Assembly: GCA_951812725.1 (NCBI GenBank) | Contig: OX638330.1 | Span: forward strand, 930,001-994,000 | Source of the DNA: an uncultured Caldilineaceae bacterium | Lineage (GTDB): Bacteria; Chloroflexota; Anaerolineae; Caldilineales; Caldilineaceae | Length of the DNA stretch: 64,000 nt | Reading direction: 5' to 3' | Shown: positions 19,175-31,690 of the stretch, in pieces | Layout: every line of letters starts with the position of its first letter | Position numbering within the stretch: position 1 is the first letter of the stretch | The notes under the pieces: generated by a model | What the model was told of the DNA's origin: nothing | The model's input: the letters and a program-made list of their open reading frames with translations, nothing else | Databases searched by the model: none | Translations under genes and position numbers: made by a program

Positions 19175-21025
19175 TTATCGGTCCACCTCGCCCAGCACAA
19201 TGTCAATTGACCCGATATTCGTTACGACGTCGGACAGCATTTCGCCGCGACTTATATGGTCGATGGCGTACAGATTGTTGAAGCTGGGGCCATGAACGTG
19301 CAACCTGTACGGCTTAGCCGAACCGTCGCTATAGACGTAAAATCCCAGCTCACCTTTGCTGCTTTCGATGCCGTTGTAGAAAAAACCGGGCGGCACATGG
19401 AAGCCTTCGGTCATCAGCTTGAAGTGGTGAATCAACGCCTCCATGCTCACGTCCAACTCGGCGCGCGGCGGCGCGGTCACTTTGCGATCGTTCGACTTGA
19501 AAAGGCCGCTGGGCAGATTATCAACCGCCTGCTCCAAAATTCGCACGCTCTGACGCATCTCCTCCAACCGGATACTGAAACGTCCATAACAGTCGCCGCG
19601 GTCGCTGGTTGGCACCTCGAATTCATACGCCTCATAACCGCAGTACGGCCGGTCGCGGCGCAAGTCCCAATCGACGCCGCTGCCCCGCAGCATCGGCCCC
19701 GTCAATCCCATCGCCAGCGCATCCGCGCCGCTGATATGACCCACGTCGGTCAAACGCTCTTGCCACAACGGCGCCTCGGTCAACATGGCCTCATACTCGC
19801 TGATCTTGCCGGGCATCAGTTTCAGGAAATCCTTCAACTCGGCCACAAAGGCATCGGGCAGATCCTGCCAAACGCCGCCGATGCGAATATAACTGACCGT
19901 CAGCCGCGCGCCGCAGACCATTTCGAACAGATCCAGAATCCGCTCCCGTTCGCGGGTGGCATACATCAACAGGCTCATGCCGGTGCCCGATACATCCAGC
20001 ACGTGGGTCGCCAGCCAGAACAGATGAGAGGCGATTCGCTGCATCTCCGCCATTATCACCCGAATTACCTGCGCCCGTTCCGGAATGTCCAGCCCAAGCA
20101 TCTGCTCGATCGTCAAGCAGTAACCCAGATTGTTCGACATCGAGGACAGATAGTCCATCCGGTCGGTATAGTAGACGAAATCCTTATAGCGCTTGTTTTC
20201 CCCTGTTTTTTCAAATCCAGAATGAAGAAAACCCAGGTCCGGGTCGATGCTCACGACGCGCTCGCCGTCCAGTTCCACCACCAGGCGCAGCACGCCATGC
20301 GTGCTGGGATGATGCGGCCCCATGTTGATCACCATGTTCTGGCGGCTCATACCCGGCGGAAGGTCCGGCGCAACGCTCTCCGAAGGCAAAATCTGCGTGC
20401 CCAGCGTATCAAACTCCGGGTCGTCCCACGTAAAAGTGAAGGGAACCTCTTCGCCGCCAAGAGGGGCCTGCTTCTGCAGAGGATGGTTGTGCCAATTCTT
20501 AGGCATCAATATCCGGCGCAAATCCGGATGCCCGTCGAACCTGATCCCCATCAGGTCGTACACCTCCCGCTCAGGCCACTCCGCTCCTCGGAACACGCCG
20601 GTCAGGCTGTCAATATGCGGCACTGCGCCATTGTCGCCATCCCCTGCTTCGCAGTCAGCGACCACGGTCAGGTGCTGGTTGCGGGCGTAGGAACGAAACT
20701 GGTAGACCGTTTGAAAACGTGCATCCCCGTTCTGAGGCAGCCGCGACTTGTCCAAGCTGGTCACGTCGATCAGCGTTTCATATCGGAGTTCGGGATCATC
20801 ACGCAGAAATGTTGCGAGCGCCTTCAGCCGTCCGGCATCCACTTGCACGAGCTGATTGCCATGGTGCAAGCCGGCCGCGACAATATCCTCCCCAAACTGC
20901 TCGCAAATGCGCCGCGTATCGTCGGTCTCCCCGCTCGGCAGAGGCGCCAGTGCAGGGATGCCCGGTGGATTCAGCGTGCGTTGGGATTCGTATGAGCGAA
21001 AAATCGGTGCAACATCAAGAGGCAT
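19175..21025 (-). CDS. nuoCD: NuoC-NuoD fusion subunit of complex I
   Basis: This is a 616-residue fusion. The N-terminal NuoC part includes EWPEREVYDLMGIRFDGHPDLRRILMP at about residues 150-176. The NuoD part begins near residue 228 with MVINMGPHHPSTHGVLRLVVELDG, and carries the quinone-site histidine and downstream tyrosine regions (YYTDRMDYLS). NuoD derives from the hydrogenase large subunit and lines the quinone pocket with NuoB. CD fusion is known from enterobacteria and several other lineages. The first ~40 residues before the NuoC core are not obviously conserved. No equivalent is present in the second nuo operon. Confidence 0.94.
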   Translation of the reverse strand: MPLDVAPIFRSYESQRTLNPPGIPALAPLPSGETDDTRRICEQFGEDIVAAGLHHGNQLVQVDAGRLKALATFLRDDPELRYETLIDVTSLDKSRLPQNGDARFQTVYQFRSYARNQHLTVVADCEAGDGDNGAVPHIDSLTGVFRGAEWPEREVYDLMGIRFDGHPDLRRILMPKNWHNHPLQKQAPLGGEEVPFTFTWDDPEFDTLGTQILPSESVAPDLPPGMSRQNMVINMGPHHPSTHGVLRLVVELDGERVVSIDPDLGFLHSGFEKTGENKRYKDFVYYTDRMDYLSSMSNNLGYCLTIEQMLGLDIPERAQVIRVIMAEMQRIASHLFWLATHVLDVSGTGMSLLMYATRERERILDLFEMVCGARLTVSYIRIGGVWQDLPDAFVAELKDFLKLMPGKISEYEAMLTEAPLWQERLTDVGHISGADALAMGLTGPMLRGSGVDWDLRRDRPYCGYEAYEFEVPTSDRGDCYGRFSIRLEEMRQSVRILEQAVDNLPSGLFKSNDRKVTAPPRAELDVSMEALIHHFKLMTEGFHVPPGFFYNGIESSKGELGFYVYSDGSAKPYRLHVHGPSFNNLYAIDHISRGEMLSDVVTNIGSIDIVLGEVDR

Positions 21026-21140
21026 TTCTTAACTCGCTCTCTTTATGCTCCTACTGCCCGGAAGAACACGGGAAGGAGATTATACGGCCAGAATTCTCGG
21101 TCCGCCTACCGCGGCTTTCTACGCAGCCGCGCCAGCACTG

Positions 21141-21668
21141 TTAAACGCCCAAGGGCATGATCTCATCAACGGTTACCGGTTCGTCGACCTTGCGGCCCGC
21201 CCCAACAGATTCACGCTTCTGTTTGGCGCGCAACATATCCATTGCATAGAGCAACGACTCGGGTCGAGGCGGGCAGCCGGGAACGTACACATCGACGGGG
21301 ATTATCTTGTCCACCCCTTGAATGATGGCATAGTTGTTAAATGGCCCACCTGCGCTAGCACAGATCCCCATCGCGATCACCCACTTGGGCGCCAACATCT
21401 GATCGTAGATCCTCTTAATTACCGGCGCCATTTTGTTGCTTACGCGACCGGACACAATCATTAGATCGGCCTGCCGCGGGCTCGCCCGGAACAGTTCCGA
21501 CCCGTATCGCGCGATGTCATGACGGGCCGTACCGGTAGCGATCATCTCCATCGCGCAACATGCCAACCCAAAGAGCAGCGGCCAAGTGCTATTGGCTCTG
21601 CCCCAGTTGATCACGCTGTCAAGCGAAGTTGTCAGTATGCCTTCAGGAACCTTTTCTTCTAGACCCAT
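21141..21668 (-). CDS. nuoB: NADH-quinone oxidoreductase subunit B, N2 cluster protein
   Basis: This 175-residue protein has the NuoB ligands for the terminal 4Fe-4S cluster N2: the adjacent cysteines in GLACCAMEM, a cysteine in MGICASAGG, and [10 protein letters not shown]2 hands electrons to quinone at the NuoB-NuoD interface. The gene follows nuoA after 177 bases and precedes nuoCD by 115. Length is typical. This is the only nuoB in the window, although two sets of membrane subunits are encoded. Confidence 0.95.
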   Translation of the reverse strand: MGLEEKVPEGILTTSLDSVINWGRANSTWPLLFGLACCAMEMIATGTARHDIARYGSELFRASPRQADLMIVSGRVSNKMAPVIKRIYDQMLAPKWVIAMGICASAGGPFNNYAIIQGVDKIIPVDVYVPGCPPRPESLLYAMDMLRAKQKRESVGAGRKVDEPVTVDEIMPLGV

Positions 21669-21845
21669 TTTCGTTCCCTCTTATTTGCTGCCCTGTATGT
21701 GCTCTTCTGAGCCCAGGCAGGAGGAAGCAACACCGGATCGCGGCGTCACGCTTACAGCTCTCAAGGCTTTCCTATCAGGTGTCTGCGGCTGGCAGTTGTC
21801 AATTTCCCGAGAATTTCCGTGGGCGGTCGCAAGTTCCTTCAACCG

Positions 21846-22202
21846 CTAGTCCCAGTCGAGAGCGCCCTTCTTCCATTCATAGAGGAAACCTACCACGAGG
21901 ACAATGAAAAAGGGAACCATTGCCACCAGCGCAAACACGCGCAGATCTCGCAGGACCGCCGCCCACGGGAAGAGGAAGATCACTTCGATGTCGAAAATCA
22001 GGAAGAGCATCGCAACCAAATAGTACTTTACCGGGAAGCGCCGCCGGGCGTCGGCAAAGGGGATGATGCCCGACTCATATGGCTCCAGTTTCTGACTATT
22101 GCGCTCTCGTGGACCAAGCAGGGTGGGCAACCCGATGGCGATTGCGCCAAATCCGGCCGCCAGTAGGATCAATATGAGCAGGGGCAGATAGTCGCTTGCC
22201 AT
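21846..22202 (-). CDS. nuoA: NADH-quinone oxidoreductase subunit A (operon 1)
   Basis: This is a three-helix membrane subunit of 118 residues with the NuoA features YESGIIPF, FPVKYYLVAMLFLIFDIEVIFLFP and a C-terminal LYEWKKGALDW. NuoA is next to NuoH, NuoJ and NuoK at the heel of complex I. I chose ATG 22202 because AAGGAAAA sits just upstream on the minus strand. An in-frame start at 22262 would add 20 residues of no similarity to NuoA. It is the first gene of the operon, served by the promoter at 22273-22302. Confidence 0.93.
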   Translation of the reverse strand: MASDYLPLLILILLAAGFGAIAIGLPTLLGPRERNSQKLEPYESGIIPFADARRRFPVKYYLVAMLFLIFDIEVIFLFPWAAVLRDLRVFALVAMVPFFIVLVVGFLYEWKKGALDWD

Positions 22203-22272
22203 CCCGATTTTCCTTTTCAGCGCTCCTGACCAGCTTGGGGAACTGTTCGTGCATTTTTCCACGAACGCATTT

Positions 22273-22302
22273 ATTCTAGCACGAACTGAAAATGGCTGTC
22301 AA
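22273..22302 (-). promoter_or_regulatory. Sigma-70 type promoter of nuo operon 1
   Basis: On the minus strand a perfect -35 box TTGACA (22297-22302) is followed after 18 bases by TAGAAT (22273-22278). TGC directly in front of the -10 box gives an extended -10. Transcription would begin near 22266, leaving a leader of roughly 65 bases before the nuoA start at 22202. It is the best promoter match I found in the window. Confidence 0.7.
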
Positions 22303-22919
22303 AGCCCATAGACGCCAATTATTTGGTTGAAAGGAAACCACTCAGCCACTCTCATTTCGCTCCACCGCGCGAGGCAAACAGTGGTGCTTCTCAATCCTCA
22401 CTCAACTCCCCTCATTCCTCGATTTTCAACTCCCTTATGCAACTTCGTCATCCTCTTGTTGGGAGGCATATCCCGAATTCCTTTCGACAGCCGCTCGCCT
22501 CCCCCTATCCCCTATCCCCGAGCCCCCAGGCCTGTAGTTAAGGCGGTCGGGTCTTCGGCCCTCCCTTGTGCCGGGGAACAGCCCCCGCAACGCCCCACTC
22601 CTCCAAAACCATGCTTCACCACCGCTGCAGTAGTCTCCTACCACTGTCCTCTTAAGAATGACACTCCCTGCAAAGCCCTCTCCGACAGCCCCCCCGCCAA
22701 CGCCGCGCGATTCTCCTGCCACAATCTACTGGCCGCGCTTTGATACAAGGCGTTGTATATACTCTCTTCGGCGATCGACAACTTTATATGACAAAACACT
22801 GGATGTGGCGAATTGCCGAACATGGCCAAGCCGCTGCGAATCTATGAAACAATCGATATGCAACCGCGCGAGAAAACGCGTTTGCAAAGGGTGCAGACTT
22901 TTCCTATCAGAAATCGCTA
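22303..22919. other. Intergenic region between the two divergent nuo operons
   Basis: About 770 bases separate the two nuoA starts. Outside the two proposed promoters I see no convincing gene. The frames in it are proline- and serine-rich, low in complexity, and lack ribosome sites. It contains one copy of the palindromic repeat also found near 45565. A pyrimidine-rich segment (about 22490-22700) gives it a base composition unlike the flanking genes. Confidence 0.6.
22542..22618. repeat. Palindromic dispersed repeat, copy 1
   Basis: About 75 bases match the segment at 45565-45640 with a few substitutions and short indels. Shared blocks are GGCGGTCGGG, CTTCGGCCCTCCCTTGTG, CCCCCGCAACGCCC and CTCCAAAACCATGC. 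Each copy contains short inverted repeats able to form hairpins, a pattern like REP or MITE-derived elements. There is no coding capacity. Confidence 0.65.
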
Positions 22920-22928
22920 TGCTATACT
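22920..22928 (+). promoter_or_regulatory. Extended -10 promoter of nuo operon 2
   Basis: TGC TATACT forms an extended -10 element 43 bases before the ATG of the second nuoA. No good -35 box is present at 17 bases upstream, as is common for extended -10 promoters. A start of transcription near 22935 would leave a leader of about 37 bases. Confidence 0.45.
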
Positions 22929-22971
22929 TTCGCGGGAGTTTGTTAAATTCCACACAAACGGATTTTCGGCT

Positions 22972-23328
22972 ATGCTCAGTCAATATTTCTTCATTCTCGT
23001 TATGTCCGGTCTGGCGGTCGTGTTGCCTGTTGCCGCCATCGTCATGGGCCACTTCCTTGGCCCCCGGCGGCCCGATGAGATCAAGAACGACATCTATGAA
23101 AGCGGTGTCGAAACAATTGGCGAGACGTGGGTGCAATTTCGCGCGCAATACTATCTGATTGGCCTGGTTTTTGTCGTGTTTGATGTCGAAGCGCTGTTTC
23201 TCTTTCCAATCGCCGTCGCATACCAGCAGCTGGAAATGTTCGCCGTGTTTGCAACAATCTTCTTCGTCCTGCTGCTTGTGATCGGGCTGATGTACGACTG
23301 GCGCAAGGGCGCCCTGGAGTGGCAGTAG
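22972..23328 (+). CDS. nuoA2: NADH-quinone oxidoreductase subunit A (operon 2)
   Basis: This is a second NuoA of 118 residues with three helices. It shows KNDIYESGVETIGETW, FRAQYYLIGLVFVVFDVEALFLFP and YDWRKGALEW. The conserved acidic FDVE motif in helix 2 is intact. It is clearly divergent from the operon 1 copy (FDIE, YESGIIPFAD), so this is not a recent duplicate. ATG 22972 gives the family-typical length. The in-frame ATG at 22813 would add 53 unrelated residues. Shine-Dalgarno complementarity is weak. It starts the membrane-only nuo operon. Confidence 0.9.
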   Translation: MLSQYFFILVMSGLAVVLPVAAIVMGHFLGPRRPDEIKNDIYESGVETIGETWVQFRAQYYLIGLVFVVFDVEALFLFPIAVAYQQLEMFAVFATIFFVLLLVIGLMYDWRKGALEWQ

Positions 23329-23413
23329 ACCTGGCATCAACGCAGCACATGTCGAATTGCAGCGCGGTCCCATTTGACCGCAAATCCACAGCCCTCTGTT
23401 TGGAGGCACTGTA

Positions 23414-24655
23414 ATGCAGATTACCCAATGGAGCGATGTGCTTTCTGGCTGGCTTATGGGAATGGGATTGCCAGGCTGGGCGGCCATCGCCATAGTATAC
23501 GGCGTCGGCTCCTTCATTCTAATCAACTACGGCATGTTGTCTGTGCTACTGTTGATCTGGATCACTCGCAAAGCAATCAGCCGCATGCAGGACCGCATCG
23601 GCCCCAATCGAGTCGGCAAATACGGACTACTCCAGACCGTCGCTGACGCGGCCAAGCTGCTCTCCAAAGAGGACATCACCCCCTACCAAGCCGACAAGAT
23701 CGCGTACAATCTTTCGCCGGTTCTGGCTGTTTCCGGCGTACTGATGTTGCTGGCAGTGGTCCCCTTTGCGCCTGGACTGAGCGGCGTGGACCTGAATATC
23801 GCCGCCCTCTATATTGTTGCGCTCGGCTCGATTGGCATCATGGCCGCGTTGATGGCCGGATGGGGCAGCAACAACAAGTATGCCCTGCTGGCCGGCTTTC
23901 GCGTGGTGGCGCAACTGCTGAGCTATGAAATTCCTCTGGTGTTGGCAATCCTGACCGTCGTTCTTCTCACCGGTTCGATGCGCTTCGGCAATATCGTCGA
24001 AATCCAGTCGCTGCACGTGGCTGGCTTTAACCTCGGCCTGGGCTGGCTAGGCATCGTTATGCCGGGTGCGCTGATCGTATTTTTCATCAGTTCGCTGGCT
24101 GAGGCCGAACTTACGCCTTTCGACCTTCTGGAAGCGGAATCAGAACTAATCGCCGGTTTCCATATCGAGTATTCGGGCATGAAGTTCGCCATGTTCTTCC
24201 TGGCCCAGTTCCTGAACGCCTGGATTCTGGCTGCCGTTGGTGTCACGCTTTTCCTCGGCGGCTGGCAGGGCCCCGGCGTTGGCTTGCCGGTCATCGGTCC
24301 GCTGCTGGGTCTCGGATACTTCATGATAAAAGTGTACGGCATATACGTCCTGCAGCAGTGGATCCGCGGAACCTTCCCCCGCATCCGTATCGATCAAATG
24401 ATGGCCTTTGCCTGGAAGGTCCTTGTCCCACTGATGATCGGCCTGATTCTTATCCAGGCAATTATCCAGAAGCTGCCGACACCAGTCGCCATTCAATATG
24501 TGCTGATCTTTATCGCTAATATCGGTGTGATGGCCGTTGTTGCCTACGTCCTGCAGAAGTATTTCCGTGAAGAACAGATCCGAACAAAGCGATCATTCGA
24601 ACCAAAGTCCTTAATTGGAGCGATGCAGGTTTCTGACGAAGGCACCATGTACTAG
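23414..24655 (+). CDS. nuoH2: NADH-quinone oxidoreductase subunit H (operon 2)
   Basis: This is a 413-residue NuoH, nearly 90 residues longer than the operon 1 copy because of extra sequence at both ends. The quinone-channel segment [21 protein letters not shown] is conserved. So is the acidic loop [26 protein letters not shown], which normally touches NuoB, NuoD and NuoI. Retention of these surfaces suggests the protein still docks on a peripheral arm, although no such genes follow. GGAGG lies just ahead of the ATG. The gene starts 85 bases after nuoA2. Confidence 0.93.
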   Translation: MQITQWSDVLSGWLMGMGLPGWAAIAIVYGVGSFILINYGMLSVLLLIWITRKAISRMQDRIGPNRVGKYGLLQTVADAAKLLSKEDITPYQADKIAYNLSPVLAVSGVLMLLAVVPFAPGLSGVDLNIAALYIVALGSIGIMAALMAGWGSNNKYALLAGFRVVAQLLSYEIPLVLAILTVVLLTGSMRFGNIVEIQSLHVAGFNLGLGWLGIVMPGALIVFFISSLAEAELTPFDLLEAESELIAGFHIEYSGMKFAMFFLAQFLNAWILAAVGVTLFLGGWQGPGVGLPVIGPLLGLGYFMIKVYGIYVLQQWIRGTFPRIRIDQMMAFAWKVLVPLMIGLILIQAIIQKLPTPVAIQYVLIFIANIGVMAVVAYVLQKYFREEQIRTKRSFEPKSLIGAMQVSDEGTMY

Positions 24656-24753
24656 GTTAGGACCTGCGGTACCTGGACCGGAACAGGCCTTGTTGTAATT
24701 CCGTGTATTGGTGAAGGCAGATTTAGTCGCCAACACAAAAGGCAGGAGATCTC

Positions 24754-25284
24754 ATGCAGTTACCGCTGGGCGTAGAGGTACCGATCCCGACATTCGAACA
24801 GTTCGTGTTCATCCAAGTGGCCTTGCTTACGGCAGTTGCCGCCCTGGCCGTGGTGATGAGCCGCAACCTCTTTCACAGCGCTCTGGCCCTGACCCTGACC
24901 TTTTTCGGCGTGGCCGGGATCTATGTATTTCTCGAGGCCGAGTTCCTGGCGGTCAGTCAGGTCCTGGTGTACGTCGGCGCGATCGCCATGCTGATCGCTT
25001 TTGCTATTATGCTCACCCGCAGCATGATGTACGGGCGCACTTCACCGCTCAATAACCAGTGGGGCAAATCATCACTATTCGCCCTCCTCTTTTTTATGGG
25101 GCTGTTAGCCTTTGCACGCGCAACGCCTTGGCCGTCCGCAGGGGAGCCGGTCGTCGCCGACGAGGCGCTTATTGCCCAGCTGGGCAGAGAATTCGTAACG
25201 ACCTACGTTGTCGCATTTGAAGTTCTTGGGCTGCTGCTCCTACTGGCTTTGGTCGGCGCAGTCATGTTGGCCCGCGACCGATAA
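24754..25284 (+). CDS. nuoJ2: NADH-quinone oxidoreductase subunit J (operon 2)
   Basis: This is a 176-residue NuoJ with five helices. The diagnostic stretch is LEAEFLAVSQVLVYVGAIAMLIAFAIML. It follows nuoH2 directly, whereas in a complete operon nuoI would stand between them. AGGAG lies about 9 bases before the ATG. The C-terminal helix is followed by a very short tail. The sequence differs widely from the operon 1 NuoJ outside the motif. Confidence 0.92.
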   Translation: MQLPLGVEVPIPTFEQFVFIQVALLTAVAALAVVMSRNLFHSALALTLTFFGVAGIYVFLEAEFLAVSQVLVYVGAIAMLIAFAIMLTRSMMYGRTSPLNNQWGKSSLFALLFFMGLLAFARATPWPSAGEPVVADEALIAQLGREFVTTYVVAFEVLGLLLLLALVGAVMLARDR

Positions 25285-25365
25285 TTCCGGTCGCCGGTCG
25301 CATTTGGAAAATGCAATTGAAAGGCCGCCCAACGCCGGCCGCCGCATCTTTTTGAGGTTGATCTT

Positions 25366-25680
25366 ATGGTTCCGCTAAGTTGGTATCTTATGCTCGCCGC
25401 CTTCCTGTTTTCGTGCGGCTTGTACGGCGCGCTTGCAAGGCGCAATGCCATCGCCATGCTCATGGGAATCGAGCTGATGCTCAACGCAGCCAATATCAAC
25501 CTGGTGGCATTCTGGCGGCACGGTGTCGGCCCGATGGAAGACCTGACCGGTCAGGCTTTTGCTGTACTCATAATCGGCCTGGCCGCAGCCGAAGCTGCCG
25601 TGGGCCTCGCGTTAATTATCGCCGTCTACCGCGAACGGCGCACTATCGATGTTGACGAGCTGGACATTCTTTCAGGCTGA
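25366..25680 (+). CDS. nuoK2: NADH-quinone oxidoreductase subunit K (operon 2)
   Basis: This is a 104-residue NuoK with three helices. It has MGIELMLNAANINLVAFWRH carrying the helix-2 glutamate, and AAAEAAVGLALIIAVYR with the helix-3 glutamate. GAGG precedes the ATG. Both key acidic residues of the central hydrophilic axis are present, so the subunit looks functional. It is followed by a small gene that is not a complex I subunit. Confidence 0.92.
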   Translation: MVPLSWYLMLAAFLFSCGLYGALARRNAIAMLMGIELMLNAANINLVAFWRHGVGPMEDLTGQAFAVLIIGLAAAEAAVGLALIIAVYRERRTIDVDELDILSG

Positions 25681-25741
25681 ACCGGCGCTAAAACTATTGT
25701 GGCATCTCTCTGAACGGCGGGAGCGGAGTTAAGACACAAAA

Positions 25742-26095
25742 GTGGCCAAGAAGCAGTTGACAGGGACACTTGATGAACAGTGCAGTTTTCTGTACGAGCT
25801 CGCGCAGGAGAAGATGGCCAGCGGCAACTACACCGGCGCGGTGTATGTGCTCAAAGAGATAATAAAGTACCAGCCGAATTACGCAGACGCAGCACAGATG
25901 CTGGAGAACGCCCGCCAGCACAAGAAAGAGCAACTTTTCCGCCTGTTTGTCTCTCTAGGCGGCGCGATCCTCTTCATCGGCATCGGCTCGACCGCCGGGC
26001 TGCGAAACGATTTGGGGTTGCTCGCCTTGGGAATTGTCGGTCTGCTGATAGGGTATGGATTTTCCAATCTGGTTAGAAGGCCGGTAACGTCTTAG
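25742..26095 (+). CDS. Small TPR-like protein with two membrane helices, inside nuo operon 2
   Basis: This 117-residue protein of unknown function starts with GTG. Residues about 10-57 form a helix-turn-helix pattern typical of one and a half tetratricopeptide repeats (MASGNYTGAVYVLKEIIKYQ, PNYADAAQMLENA). A basic stretch (RQHKKEQ) follows, then two hydrophobic helices (about 70-88 and 92-110) joined by a short loop with RND. The cytosolic TPR part would be N-terminal. It sits between nuoK2 and nuoL2 on the same strand with gaps of about 60 and 70 bases, so it is probably co-transcribed. A role in assembly or docking of the membrane arm is possible, but this is inference from position only. 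Confidence 0.7.
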   Translation: MAKKQLTGTLDEQCSFLYELAQEKMASGNYTGAVYVLKEIIKYQPNYADAAQMLENARQHKKEQLFRLFVSLGGAILFIGIGSTAGLRNDLGLLALGIVGLLIGYGFSNLVRRPVTS

Positions 26096-26163
26096 CAGTT
26101 CGCCTGCTATCTGAATTGACGACGGAAAACCGTTCGATTTCCATTTAACTTTGAGGCTTTTTC

Positions 26164-28386
<2,223 letters not shown>

Positions 28387-28478
28387 GGGTTTGCGCCATC
28401 CCGTGTTCACGTTTTCAAACGGTGGCGCATCTTATACGCAATTTCTGACTTACCTAAACTCTGCCTGGAGACGGCTTC

Positions 28479-30077
<1,599 letters not shown>

Positions 30078-30180
30078 TCACAGTTAATCATCGTATTGAC
30101 CAAGTGCCGGCTGCCACCGCAAACTCGAACTACCGGCAACCGGCATCTGCCAACAGGTGCTTCTGAATGGAGAACAATAC

Positions 30181-31686
30181 GTGGGCGACATAGGATATCT
30201 CGCACCCGAAATCATATTACTCATCGGCGGCCTGTTCATCTTCTGCCTGGACTTGGCTTATGACCCCGGCGTAGGCAATAAGTCGGGTCTGAGTTACATG
30301 GCGCTGTCGGCGCTCTTTCTGACCGCAGCCCTCGTAGCCGCTGTGCTGCAACTGAACATCTCCGATCCGGAAGCAGGGCCGAAGGTGGCCTTTTCGATGA
30401 TGACCATCGACAACTTCGGCAGCTTCATCAAGGTCACCATCTTCTCCGGCATGATCCTGACCACCATTGCCGGCGGGCGCTACATGAACCGCCGCTCCGG
30501 CAACCAGGGCGAGTTCTGGACCTTCTTCCTCATGGTCAGCCTGGCGATGAGCATTGCCGCCAGCGCCAACAACCTGGTCCTGGTCTACCTTGCAATTGAA
30601 TTCCTGTCGATAACCAGCTATATGCTGGCGGGCTTCCTGCGCGAGAATCGCCGCAGCAACGAGGCCGGGCTGAAGTACTTCCTCTACGGGTCGATCGCAT
30701 CGGCCGTCATGTTGTATGGCATCAGTCTTCTCTATGGCGCCACCGGATCACTCTACCTTCACGACATCGCCGCTGCTTTTTCCGAGATTATTGGCGAGTC
30801 CACTGAGATTAGCGGCTTGGCCTTTGCCGGCCTGCCGGCGATGCTCCTGATTCTGGCGGGACTGGGATTCAAGGCAAGCCTGGCACCCTTCTACCAGTGG
30901 GCGCCGGACACCTACGACGGCTCGCCTACCCCAGTAGCAACCTATCTGTCAACGGCCTCCAAGGCCGCGGCGTTTGCCGTGCTGGCCCGATTCTTCATCG
31001 TGGCCATGGCCTCATTTCAGGTCAACTGGGTGCCCGTTCTGGCCGCCTTTAGCATTATCACCATGACGATGGGCAACCTTGCAGCGCTGCGGCAAAATAG
31101 CGTCAAACGCATGCTGGCCTACAGCTCCGTGGCCCAGGCCGGCTATATTCTGATGGGTTTGGTGGCTGTTACGTCGAATTCGCCGAGCGCGATGGACGGT
31201 CTCAACGGCGTGCTGCTCTATCTTTTCGCCTATCTGTTCACCAACGTCGGCGCCTTCCTCGTGGTCATGGCGCTGGAAGAGACGGTCAACAGCACGCATA
31301 TCAGCGCCTACCGAGGTCTGATAAAGCGGGCGCCCTGGCTGGCGGTTATGTTTACCGTCTTCCTGCTCAGCCTGACCGGCATCCCGCTAACAGGCGGCTT
31401 CTTCGGCAAATTCTACGTCTTCGGCGCCGCCATACAGCGCCAGTACTTCTGGCTGGCAGGCATTGGCATGATCAATGCAGGGCTGGCCGCCTTCTACTAT
31501 CTGCGCGTGGTCCGGGAAATGTTCTTCACCCAGGAAGGTGAATGCGAGGTTCTGGACGTACCAATGGCCCTGCAGACCAGCCTCCTGATCTGCACCGTCG
31601 CCACCGTCTGGATCGGCGTCTATCCCAGCGCCGTGCTCGACTGGGTCAGCAACGCCTCCGTCCAACTGCTGTCGGTTGTCCCATAG
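30181..31686 (+). CDS. nuoN2: NADH-quinone oxidoreductase subunit N (operon 2)
   Basis: This is a NuoN of about 501 residues. Motifs include YLAIEFLSITSYMLAGF, LAPFYQWAPDTYDGSPTPVATYLS and VKRMLAYSSVAQAGYIL. I prefer GTG 30181 because GGAGAA lies 6-7 bases upstream. An in-frame GTG at 30157 would add eight residues and overlaps that ribosome site. It ends operon 2 and is convergent with an aldo/keto reductase gene only 4 bases away, so there is no room for a conventional terminator between them. Confidence 0.94.
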   Translation: MGDIGYLAPEIILLIGGLFIFCLDLAYDPGVGNKSGLSYMALSALFLTAALVAAVLQLNISDPEAGPKVAFSMMTIDNFGSFIKVTIFSGMILTTIAGGRYMNRRSGNQGEFWTFFLMVSLAMSIAASANNLVLVYLAIEFLSITSYMLAGFLRENRRSNEAGLKYFLYGSIASAVMLYGISLLYGATGSLYLHDIAAAFSEIIGESTEISGLAFAGLPAMLLILAGLGFKASLAPFYQWAPDTYDGSPTPVATYLSTASKAAAFAVLARFFIVAMASFQVNWVPVLAAFSIITMTMGNLAALRQNSVKRMLAYSSVAQAGYILMGLVAVTSNSPSAMDGLNGVLLYLFAYLFTNVGAFLVVMALEETVNSTHISAYRGLIKRAPWLAVMFTVFLLSLTGIPLTGGFFGKFYVFGAAIQRQYFWLAGIGMINAGLAAFYYLRVVREMFFTQEGECEVLDVPMALQTSLLICTVATVWIGVYPSAVLDWVSNASVQLLSVVP

Positions 31687-31690
31687 GCAG

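Noticed and set aside
19256..20995. 579-codon plus-strand frame antisense to nuoCD
   Set aside because: Shadow of the NuoCD frame; composition is unnatural and no ribosome site or known domain is visible.
22327..22743. 138-codon frame between the two nuo operons
   Set aside because: Low-complexity Pro/Ser/Thr sequence, no ribosome site, and it runs through a palindromic repeat.
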